64,000 bases of DNA from Plotosus lineatus (lineage: Eukaryota; Chordata; Actinopteri; Siluriformes; Plotosidae). The notes under the pieces are model-generated. The model saw nothing but the letters and a program-made list of their open reading frames with translations. It searched no databases and was not told the DNA's origin. Where the stretch lies: contig CM045729.1 of NCBI GenBank assembly GCA_024760905.1, forward strand, positions 53,245,080 to 53,309,079, read 5' to 3'. Both the position numbers and the translations under genes were made by a program. Positions 55,664 to 64,000 of the stretch are shown one piece after another. Position 1 is the stretch's first letter. Every line of letters starts with the position of its first letter.

Positions 55664-56059
55664 TGTGTGTATATATATATATATATATAAATAAAATATA
55701 ATATAATATAATACTATTGGAGTAAACTTGTAGCTTTTTTGTTTAATTTTTGCACCTTACCTGAAATCTCACACATTATCAGTTGAATTCAGATTTGTAT
55801 TTTCACTGAAATGTGTTGGGGTCTTTTTGTTACAAAAGCACTGCTCCATAGTTATCTATGTTTGCCAAGAGGGACCAAGTTATTCTAGTTTTAACTTCCA
55901 TACATTTTGGCCTCCCACTAATGCTCTTAAACACTCAGCATTGTTTTGGATTATTAAAAATGTACAAAATGTTTGAAATCTTAAAATGCGGTTATATTAC
56001 TTATATTGGACTTGTTTGTACACTTCCTCTAGATCTCTGGCATTCCTGTTCCTGAACTC
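55664..56059. other. Intergenic, AT-rich
   Basis: Short (TA)n at 55672-55690. No gene is seen. Confidence 0.5.
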
Positions 56060-56372
56060 TCTGGCCTTTTTGAAAAATGTAGTCTTTTGGGCTTTTTACA
56101 CCCGAGCCATGGTGGCTCATCAGGCCGCTCCTCATCCCCGGTTTCTGTAGCGTGAAGCACGCAGGGGTTCAACTCCTCCTGGATGGGACACTCGTCCATG
56201 GTAACCTTCCTAGTATATTTTACTGGTACCCATTTATACTGCTGGGTGAACAGAGGCACACTTATGCATAAGACCTCGCCCAGGGGTTTTAGCACAGTGG
56301 GGGTCTAACTGGGATTCGAACACACAACCTCCTAATCATGAACGCAGCACCCTAAACCACTACACCTTTGAC
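56060..56372 (-). mobile_element. tRNA-derived SINE (type 2), second copy
   Basis: Reverse relative of 2402-2706: acccatttatactgctggg, tcatccccggtttctgtag, ending with the B-box-like gggattcgaacacacaacc and head to about 56370. Confidence 0.8.
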
Positions 56373-56374
56373 GT

Positions 56375-57004
56375 TTGAGAATAATTGTGCTTCTGAAGTG
56401 GCGAGAAAAGTGACTCTTATCCTGTCTATAAGTTTATGTTAGATGTGCCTATTGTACATACTTTTAGATCCAGTACTTGAAATAAACCTTTTGGGTGAAT
56501 AGAGAAGATTCTTTTGAGAATTTAATTAATGGACTGTACAGTACAGCATATTTGTTAATTTACTGTATGTGCTCTGTGGTACAGCTGCAATGTTGTTGTG
56601 TATAACGGGATGGGAATTGGTAGTTTCACACACTGCAAAAGAAAGAAAAATGATTTGCACAGTACAGCGATGTACATAATTAGGATTATGAACATAACAC
56701 TTCAATGCAGAGTAAATAGTTAGATTGACAAATAGATAAATAGATCATTTATTGGGTCTGTGAATGACGACATATGAGGACTATGATTATAACCTATTAT
56801 TAATTATAATAATAAAAGTCTACTTAATATTAAAAAACACAGTTTTAAAACCAAACCATTTACATGCACACCCCCACCCTCAGTTGTTTGATCAGTGGGG
56901 ATTTCTCTTTGTACAAATAACTCGAATCCAGGAAGGTAAATTGTTGTGGAGCCAGTGTTTAGTCATAGAAATAGCTTGTATTTGATTATTATAGCAATTT
57001 AAAC
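56375..57004. other. Intergenic, nothing recognised
   Basis: AT-rich, no repeats or genes recognised. Confidence 0.5.
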
Positions 57005-57134
57005 TTCATTCATCCATTTTCCTGAACTACTTAATCCTACTAGAGTCACTCAGAGGCTGGAGCCTTTCTGAGCTGATTCTGGGCCAAAGCAGGGTAAATC
57101 CAGAACAGCTTGCCAGTCTATTGCAAGACCAGCG

Positions 57135-57165
<31 letters not shown>

Positions 57166-57176
57166 GCACACAAAAC

Positions 57177-57207
<31 letters not shown>

Positions 57208-57760
57208 TTGTATGGAATAGCCAATTAGTTTGTCTTTGGAGTGTGGGAGGAAACTGGAGTATCCAGGGAAAACCCATGCTTTTTTTCCCCCTGTCTTCCT
57301 TTCGGCTTTTTCCCTTTTCTCGGGAGTCGCTACAGTGAATCATCTGATTCGCACGTTTGATTTGGCAGAGGTTTTTACGTCAGATGCCCTTCCTGTCACA
57401 ATCCTTTAGCAAGGGACAGAAACACGCTGACGGCTTTGCAGCTACTCTTTACGAAAGTCAGCAATGGTTCTTTTACATGCCTCTCACCATAGACAGTGAG
57501 AGACATGGCCCGCCTTTGATAACCCAGTTAGCTGCACTGGGGGGGGGGGGGGGGGGGGGGGAGGACAGTGACAACCTTGTGGGGACTCGAACCCCCAACC
57601 TTAGGATCAACGATCCTGTGCCCTATCCACTAGACCACCACTGCCCATGCAAGCACGTGAAAAACATACAAATGCCACACAGAACCACCTTTGTTGAGCC
57701 CAGGACTTGAGCCAAGGACCTTCTTGCTGTGAGGCGGATATGTTGACAACAACACACATC
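57005..57760 (-). mobile_element. L2-like LINE fragment, split by SINE-A
   Basis: 57005-57279 (ttttcctgaactacttaatc, gtgtgggaggaaactggag) and 57646-57760 (caaatgccacacagaacc, gacttgagccaaggacc) are continuous without the SINE. (CA)n tracts at 57135-57207 lie inside. Confidence 0.65.
57280..57645 (-). mobile_element. SINE-A, near full length
   Basis: Tail at the left (cttcctttcggctttttccc, cgggagtcgctacagtgaat), head at the right (ccactagaccaccactgcc). It carries an expanded run of about 21 G at 57541-57561. The likely target duplication is catgc (57275-57279, 57646-57650). Confidence 0.88.
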
Positions 57761-57897
57761 ATTTGATATTCAATAGTCTGGAATTAAAGTAACGCTAGCT
57801 TATCTTGTAATTTCAACAGTTTGATCAGAGGTTACTGGATATTAAAGGATGAGCTATACTTACATGACTCCATCATCAACATGTATATGCTCTAGAT

Positions 57898-58110
57898 CAG
57901 GGGTGCTCAGTCCTGCTCCTGGAGATCTACCTTCCAGATAACTTTATCTCCAACCCTAGTGTGGCCCATGTGACATGTAAGATCCAGTCAGGTCTGAAGA
58001 CATTTCAAAGTTCCTTGATTACATGATTGGATGGTTCGGTGGGCATGATTAAGGTTGGAGCGAATGCCTTCTGGAAGGTAGATCTCCAGGAGCAGGATTG
58101 AGCACCCCTG
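57898..58110. mobile_element. hAT-type MITE, 213 bp
   Basis: Inverted ends of about 40 bp: caggggtgctcagtcctgct and its counterpart ending gagcacccctg. A perfect 8-bp target duplication ctctagat lies at 57890-57897 and 58111-58118. Both features are those of hAT elements. Confidence 0.96.
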
Positions 58111-58299
58111 CTCTAGATGCACACAAAAGTTCTTAACGCTCCCATGGAAAAAGATGATCTTTAAGAATTCTTCACTTATCCCTTTGGAGCAACACTCAAA
58201 TGTCCTATGTAAAAGAATACAGATGTTTATCCCTTTCAGAAAGAGCACGAAAATAGAGCCCACTATGAATTAAACTGATGTATACAGAAAGAAGCCATT

Positions 58300-58304
<5 letters not shown>

Positions 58305-58337
<33 letters not shown>
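58305..58337 (+). repeat. Poly(A) run
   Basis: 33 consecutive A residues with no recognisable retroelement body before them. Confidence 0.9.
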
Positions 58338-58340
<3 letters not shown>

Positions 58341-58635
58341 AAGACACCTTTTCTGTGAATGGACACTACAAATACAGACCAGCCTCTGAATTATGCAGAA
58401 ATTAATGACACTTTAAGGCCTTTAGGTGCTGCAAACAGGAGGCAAAGTGAATTCCTCCCCTTTTAGTGTAATAAATACTTTAACGTTTTGAGGAAAGGCC
58501 GTATCATTTTAGAACCACAGCTGTATTTTGTGATACATTTAGTTTCGCTGTGTACAAGACAACAGTTTAAAACATTTGTTAATAGATTTTGTTGCCCAGA
58601 TGTGCTTCAAAAAATAGGTTTGTGTAAATTTGTTC

Positions 58636-58990
58636 AGGGGCAGTGGTGGCCAGGTGGTATATGGTGCTGGTCATGGATCAAGGTTGGGGATTCGAGCCCC
58701 ACTCTCAACTGGCTGTCACTGTCGTCGTCTCCTCCCCCAGTGTTACTACCTGGGTTATCAAAGGCTGGCCATGTCTCTCACTATCTCTGGTGTGAGGCAT
58801 GTAAAAGGACCATCGCTGACTTTTATCAAGAGTAGGCTGCATCGCCATCAGCGTGTTTCTGCCCTGGGATGGCCTGGTGAGGTGTCCAGGGTGTACTCTG
58901 CCCTCGCCCAGAGTCCGCTGAGATGGGCATCGGCCTCACGGCAACCGCAATTTGGATTAAACGGTTCAAAACATGAATGAATGAATGAAT
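58636..58990 (+). mobile_element. SINE-B, complete, 9-bp target duplication
   Basis: tRNA-like head (ggcagtggtggccaggtgg; ggggattcgagcccc B box), shared SINE body, then an L2-like tail (ccagggtgtactctgccctc, ggattaaacggttc) ending in (ATGA)n. Duplication aatttgttc at 58627-58635 and 58991-58999. Confidence 0.94.
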
Positions 58991-58999
58991 AATTTGTTC

Positions 59000-59500
59000 T
59001 GGAAAAAAGGTATTGCATTTCTATGTATTGACTGCTAATTCAACAAATTAGTTTTTTTTTTTTTAACTATTACTTAAAGTAATTAAAAGCAAGTTCATTA
59101 AATAGATAGAGGCTCATTTTATGTTCAATAAAGCAGACACAAACTTGGGCCAATGTGGACAAATCACTGCATTAGAGCACGTGCATGAGCCTTGATTAAA
59201 ATAAGATAAAGTTACAGTGATATTGCTGTCCAGCTGTTTTAGACAACCAATCCAATAATCCAAACTTCAAGCCATGACGACTACCATTTTTAATAGGAGC
59301 ATGGCTAGGAGCAAACGTTCCCCCTATAATAAATAATAATAATAAATAAATAAATAAATAATAATAAAAAAAATAATAATAACTGGTTGATATTAAGTTG
59401 AGTTGAAGGATTTAGTGAAACCAGGAAGCTGATAAGATTTTCTACTATTTTCCCGTCAGCGTGATGTGAACACCTCCACTCAACTTTAGTCGGGTGAACA
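59000..59500. other. Intergenic, nothing recognised
   Basis: Contains an (AATA)n-rich run at 59330-59385. No gene is seen. Confidence 0.5.
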
Positions 59501-59505
59501 ACTTG

Positions 59506-59511
59506 TTTATT
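59506..59511 (-). promoter_or_regulatory. sp5: Candidate sp5 polyadenylation signal
   Basis: AATAAA on the minus strand about 470 nt after the sp5 stop. Confidence 0.4.
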
Positions 59512-59905
59512 TGTACACAGCAATCCAACAGCTTGTTTTCATAATCGCATGCTGACACCCCACAAGGAGCGAAAAAACTGACACTTTCCTTCAACAAAAG
59601 CTATTAAATATATATATATTTACAATCAATGCGAGATCTTCCACCGAAGACAAAGATCTTGGTACAAGTTCAGAACTTGTTGGTGACGTATGAGCAGCAC
59701 AGGGATATCACACAGCTTTCCAAAAGTCCCGATCAGAACTAACTGACAGACTTTGAGGATCATATTTACAAATCCTGAAAAGCAGCTTCCACACAGTCCA
59801 CTGCGACTTTTCACACCGGACAAACAAACCGCCTGCACTGTTGTTCAGAAACAGGGACAATTTGGGGAGAGTCCATTTGGGATGTCCTGTGTGCAGGCAT
59901 GACGG

Positions 59906-59934
59906 CATGATGATGATGATGATGATGATGATGT

Positions 59935-59978
<44 letters not shown>
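59906..59978 (-). repeat. (CAT)n/(CAA)n microsatellite at the start of the sp5 3' UTR
   Basis: On the plus strand (GAT)n then (GTT)n, immediately after the sp5 stop codon. Confidence 0.9.
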
Positions 59979-61097
59979 TCATATGTGTCTCGTTTCTTCC
60001 CGTTTCACGTGCTCGGCGCCCTTCTCGTGAGGTTTGGTTTTCTTGTTCTGATGGGTTTTCACGTGTTTGGCCAGGTGGTCGCTCCTCATGAACCTTTTGC
60101 AGCAGTCGGGGCAGGTGAAGCGCTTCTCGCCGGTGTGTGTCCTCAGGTGCCTCTGGAGCTCGTCGGAGCGCGTGAAACTTTTCCCGCAGAACAGCCAGTT
60201 GCACACGAACGGTCTCTCTCCGGAGTGCCAGCGCAGGTGCGCTTTCAGGTGTGACGTCTTGCCGTAAACTTTCCCGCAGCCGGGAACGTGGCACACGTGC
60301 TGCTTCTTTTTCCCCGGTTCGTCGCTTGAGCTGGATGTCTGGCAGTTCGGGCAGCGACACCTGCGGCACCGGCGCGCGGACGCGAGCGGGGATTTGGGGT
60401 GCAGCAGAGCCGCGATCTGACTCTGGTACTGCGCCAAGTCCGTGTGTCCAAGCACTAAACCCCTCTGCAGAGGGAAACGGTGCGACGCCAGGGACGACGG
60501 GTGACTGACGGCGTTTCCTTGCTGCAAGCTCCACCAAGGGATGTCCTCGGCCGGATTCGGGGACAGTTGTCTCTGCTGTTGGGGTACCAGGCCAGTGTGA
60601 CCGGCGACAAAAGCTGGCACGGCAGGTGGCATGGGCGCTGGAGTCGTATACGTCACAGCGGGGACGTAGGTCGGAGGACACGTGGCCTGTAATGACTGGA
60701 CGGAGCACGGAAGCATCTTCACCTGCGAGAAATCGTACGGGTACGAGGGTTCTGCCGGTGGGGTTAACGGCAGCTCGTGAGGGGAGCTGTAGGAGCCTGG
60801 GAGGTGCGCGGAAAGTGGACCTTTCGAAGAAAGTCCAAAAGACGGACTGCTGGACAGCGCGGGCTGAGGGTTCGGCTCGTTACTCCACGGATGGAAAATA
60901 CGCGATGGAGAAGCCAGGGTGGCGTCGTACGGAACTTGGAGGAAGTCTGGCGGGTTGGATGCGTGATGATGATGATGGTGGTGATGATGATGATGGTGGT
61001 GGGGATGGTGCTGGTGCCCGATCCGGTTACACGTCGCTGCTAGAAGCGCCAGAGGTGAATGCTTGTTGTTCTCCGGTGAAGAGTTCGGAGTGCGGTC
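59979..61097 (-). CDS. sp5: sp5 coding exon 2
   Basis: Acceptor catccag; GAC of DRTP follows. Stop at 59979-59981. The intron is 274 bp. Confidence 0.95.
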   Translation of the reverse strand, partial: DRTPNSSPENNKHSPLALLAATCNRIGHQHHPHHHHHHHHHHHHHASNPPDFLQVPYDATLASPSRIFHPWSNEPNPQPALSSSPSFGLSSKGPLSAHLPGSYSSPHELPLTPPAEPSYPYDFSQVKMLPCSVQSLQATCPPTYVPAVTYTTPAPMPPAVPAFVAGHTGLVPQQQRQLSPNPAEDIPWWSLQQGNAVSHPSSLASHRFPLQRGLVLGHTDLAQYQSQIAALLHPKSPLASARRCRRCRCPNCQTSSSSDEPGKKKQHVCHVPGCGKVYGKTSHLKAHLRWHSGERPFVCNWLFCGKSFTRSDELQRHLRTHTGEKRFTCPDCCKRFMRSDHLAKHVKTHQNKKTKPHEKGAEHVKREETRHI

Positions 61098-61422
61098 CTG
61101 GATGATCCAAAAAGAAGACATGACATAAAGTTAGCATGCTGGACGAAAAGTGTGATGTGGAACTTTTGCAAAAATAAAACTTCTGATTTCAAAAGTTTGG
61201 TTTTGTTTTGTTTAAGTCGATTTAGAAATACATGTTTATCTCTATGTATATTTTGATTTGGCAAAGAATCAAATCGTGCGGATCAAAATGCGTGTAAATC
61301 TACACGCACTGCATCAGTCACTTCATTTATGAGAACATTTTTTGATCAGTTTTTAAAAACGTCAGACGAACCTGCAGAAACGCCTGTAGACTGTCATTCC
61401 TCAGCACAGCCACCGCTGCCAT
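59979..61422 (-). CDS. sp5: Transcription factor Sp5, two exons, 389 aa
   Basis: Nuclear Sp/KLF-family factor that binds GC/GT boxes; in vertebrates a direct target and feedback modulator of WNT/beta-catenin signalling. Exon 1 encodes [17 protein letters not shown], identical in character to the mammalian Sp5 start. Exon 2 opens DRTPNSSP and holds the Sp box [10 protein letters not shown], a poly-His run, and [13 protein letters not shown]. It continues with the Buttonhead box [11 protein letters not shown] and three C2H2 fingers at about 284-308, 314-338 and 344-366, joined by SGERP and TGEKR linkers. Finger contacts ([24 protein letters not shown]) are the Sp pattern. Finger 3 reads CPDCCKRF where mammals have CPECGKRF; the zinc ligands are kept. 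The start at 61422 is preferred over the adjacent ATG at 61425. Human SP5 is 398 aa. Confidence 0.96.
60966..61007 (-). repeat. sp5: In-frame CAT/CAC repeat coding poly-His in sp5
   Basis: Encodes 13 consecutive His after GHQHHP, between the Sp box and the [11 protein letters not shown] segment. Mammalian Sp5 lacks the run. Confidence 0.9.
61372..61422 (-). CDS. sp5: sp5 coding exon 1
   Basis: 17 codons; donor CAG|GTTCGT. An in-frame ATG precedes at 61425. Confidence 0.92.
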
Positions 61423-61667
61423 CATCAACTTTCTCCTCGCCTCTTCCACAGTCTCAGGCGAACAGTTGGAGTGCCGGGAGAAACACAAAAGCGCGTTCCT
61501 GGGAAAAAAAAAAAGAAAAAAAAAAGAAAAAAATAAAAAGAAAGTGGAGTCCCTGCGCTTCCTCTCCTCCAGATATCCTTGGACCATCTGAAGGACTGAA
61601 GGATCACTTCTTAGGATTTGATAAGGACTTTGGTGGGCCGCCAGCCAGTCAGGAGGAAGATTTATTA

Positions 61668-61893
61668 CTTTGAAGTTTGCCGCTGCCCAATCATCAAAGA
61701 ATAGCGGCTCTTTGAGAGCGGGAAGCAAATCCTTTGAATCCACAAAGCTCCTATGGTGTGTTTGTTGGTCTGGATAAAAGGGCTGATTATTAGGGGGGGA
61801 TGGGCAGGGTGGAGATAAAGGCGGGACAATTAATGAAGTAATCACTATGTGGGAAATGTATATACACAAATAATTGGATTTTCTTGATCAAAG
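61668..61893 (-). promoter_or_regulatory. sp5: TCF/LEF motif cluster upstream of sp5
   Basis: Four exact CTTTGWW matches on either strand: 61668-61674, 61693-61699, 61732-61738 and 61887-61893. A near match lies at 61710-61716. They lie 245-470 bp before the start codon, within the presumed 5' UTR and promoter. Confidence 0.55.
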
Positions 61894-62120
61894 AGCCCTC
61901 TCCGCAGGGGGAGCCCGCTATTGGATGGAGGAGTCACCAGATCCCCGATGCTGTAATTAAGGATTTGTAGCGCGCCCCGCCGCCACAATGCCCCTCGTGT
62001 TATCTGCACAAATCTACTGGTACGAGGCTTGTTAGGTAGCTTCACGGGGGGAGGCCAAAGAGACGGGATAATGCGATTCAAGACCAAGTTAATCAGGATT
62101 CGACCCATTTGTTTCAGTTG
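61894..62120 (-). promoter_or_regulatory. sp5: Candidate sp5 promoter region
   Basis: A GC-richer, repeat-free island (cgcgccccgccgccacaatg, CCAAT-type inverted attgg at 61919) in an AT-rich surround. No core element can be fixed. Confidence 0.3.
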
Positions 62121-63560
62121 AGACGAGCCAGAACAGGAAAAATCCAGAAAAATAATTCCTGTTGAAACTCCATATAAAGTAGGGTGGAAGGGGGGAAAAA
62201 AAAAAAAAAAAAAAAAAAAAGAAAACAGCCATCATTTAGGCTTAAAAAAAAAAGAATAATTTTTTATAAAGTTATTTATATGCCATAAAACAAACATCAT
62301 ATTAATTTCAGAAATGATCCAACAGTTATTCAGTCATCCATAATTGAAACCCACTGGATGGGAATTCTTATGAATCTCATGTCTCATGATCCCTCAGTAG
62401 TCAAGTCAAGTCACTTGTCAAGTGATTAAGGTGTCATCGAGCTGACTAGCTTTGCTAATTAAAGGTGTCAAAGTGTCAAAAACCATGACATTTTTCTTTT
62501 GGCGTTTCCCTGAAAAGTTGAGCCTAAATCCCAAATGGCTCCCTATTAGACATTTAGTTGTTACCTAGGGTGTAAAAGCAAGTATATAATAGCCCAGATT
62601 GAAACGATACAAGGGAGGGTGCTATCTGGAATCCAGTTGAAGATATTCTGAGGGAGGAGATTTAATCTTTAGTGAAAGGAAACGGTTTTAAGGTCACCCA
62701 CCCACTTCTCCACCTACTTGTCTACAGATCACTTATCAAAGCAATCCAATCTCAATTGCTCCTTCTGCCATATTTTTCACTATAAAACACACAATATTCA
62801 CAGATTAGTATATATTTTATTAAAAAAAAAAAATTATGGTGGCATTTTAAACACAGCCAATGATCTTTATTTTACCGTAAAACCCGCCGACAAGCAAAGT
62901 CCTACACATTCATCAGTAAGGCAAGTTAAAAACCCCACCACAATGTGTTGCAGCATTAAATAAATAAAAGCAAACCTATAGCACTTAACATATGCTTTTA
63001 CTCGAGCATTAAAAACAATGACATAAGAAGTAATTGTTTGATTTTTGATGCACTACCACGGCCCTTCACAAACACTTGTTTGATTTGGAAGTGGATTGCT
63101 GCATTTGAAGGGATTATTGTATTCCCAGCCAAGGGGTGAGCTGAGGATTCCCACTGGGCTCAGGGCAACCTCAACTTTCCCGCAATAGATTCAGAACTTT
63201 AACACTTTTTACTGCCTGTTTAACAATATTTTTGAAATGAAAAAGTTTAATTTAATTAAAATTGCATGCACCGAATTGAGATGTGATGGATCTAAATGGC
63301 CAAAACAGTCACGTTATTACATAATGTGAATCAGTATTTATTAATGGTTTTAATAGTCAGCAGGTAAATTGTCCCATAAGCCTTTGAGGTTTTTCTCATT
63401 AGAGAAACAAAACCAAGAGTATATTACACTAAAATTAGTGCACAGTTAGTGGCATAATTAACTGATAACGTTGCAAGAGTAGTGATGTCATAATACCTTT
63501 AAAAAATTTAATTCAGAACTTTTCAGTTTACTCACATGGCTTCCTGGTACTTTGTCTTAC
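62121..63560. other. sp5 upstream, nothing recognised
   Basis: Poly(A) at 62191-62220. AT-rich, with no gene or named repeat. Confidence 0.5.
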
Positions 63561-63570
63561 ACTATTTGTG

Positions 63571-63575
63571 TGTAT

Positions 63576-63622
<47 letters not shown>
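63571..63622 (+). repeat. (TC)n(CA)n microsatellite
   Basis: Compound dinucleotide tract. Confidence 0.95.
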
Positions 63623-63625
<3 letters not shown>

Positions 63626-63699
63626 CATCCAGGAAGTACACACCTTCAGAGTGTGTTTGTACCCTGCAGTACTGTATTACACTTCCTTTCAATAAAACT

Positions 63700-64000
63700 A
63701 TAAGACCAAAACCTGCAGGTCTGGTTCAGCATGGCAAGGCTCCATGCACTAAATGAGGTCTAATGAAGACCAAGATTGGAGTGGGTGAACTCAAGTGGCT
63801 TGCACAGAACACTGACCACAACCCCGCTGAATACCTTTGGAATGAACTGGGTGCGGACCGCACTCTAGGCCTCCTTGGACATCATTCTCTGATCTCACTC
63901 ATTCTCTTGTAGCTGAATGAGCATAAATCCCCACAGCCAAATTCGAATGGAAAACCTTCCCAGAACACTGGGACAATGACAGGATTTTTAACAAGCACAC
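63700..64000 (+). mobile_element. Degenerate Tc1-like element fragment
   Basis: ccgctgaatacctttggaat and cctccttggacatcattc follow the 3' coding region of a common fish Tc1-like repeat (N-P-x-E-x-LW type text), heavily decayed. It runs to the right edge. Confidence 0.45.

Noticed and set aside
59845..60708. 287-aa frame antisense-phase to sp5 (- strand, other frame)
   Set aside because: Shadow of the GC-rich sp5 exon; no domain, low-complexity Thr/Ser ends from the microsatellite.
59979..61121. 380-aa open frame starting MSSFWIIQ upstream of DRTP
   Set aside because: The first eight residues are intron read-through. The acceptor after catccag at 61098 and exon 1 ([17 protein letters not shown]) give the true Sp5 start.

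Overview
The window is vertebrate nuclear DNA, almost certainly from a teleost fish. Three intron-bearing genes with canonical GT-AG junctions are embedded in dense fish-type repeats: RTE-type LINEs, tRNA-derived SINEs, Tc1/mariner and pogo/Tigger-like elements, hAT MITEs and long dinucleotide microsatellites.

From left to right the genes are: the 3' five coding exons of tousled-like kinase 1 (tlk1, + strand, 1204-5547); a complete glutamate decarboxylase 67 gene (gad1, - strand, 16 coding exons, 46189 down to 31361, 592 residues); and a complete Sp/KLF zinc-finger gene sp5 (- strand, two exons, 61422 down to 59979, 389 residues). TLK1, GAD1 and SP5 also lie close together on human chromosome 2q31, so this is an ancestral synteny block. 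The three products do not form a pathway: a nuclear chromatin-assembly kinase, the GABA-synthesising enzyme of neurons, and a WNT-responsive transcription factor.

The 25 kb between tlk1 and gad1 (6.5-31 kb) holds no recognisable host gene. It is a graveyard of nested elements: a 5'-truncated LINE with an exact 14-bp target duplication (9966-12689), pogo/Tigger-like elements with TA targets (13634-15656, 24506-26397, 26798-27621, 29770-30583), and a degenerate 4.3 kb DNA transposon with matching ends (19631-23968) that has itself received a fragment resembling the C-terminus of a LINE. The gad1 introns contain a LINE 3' end with a 16-bp target duplication, a near-perfect 32-bp-arm hairpin, and a (TG)n(TA)n tract that ends 24 nt from a 3' splice site. 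The gad1-sp5 interval (46.3-59.5 kb) carries two Tc1 copies, one landed exactly in the target duplication of an older LINE fragment, plus SINEs and a hAT MITE with a perfect 8-bp target duplication.

The most useful observations are: two SINE tail types on one tRNA-headed body, one copying the 3' end of the resident RTE LINE; the four perfect TCF/LEF motifs just upstream of sp5; the repeat tract abutting a gad1 acceptor; and the 4.3 kb transposon, whose family I cannot name. I found no RNA gene, CRISPR array or prokaryotic-type system.
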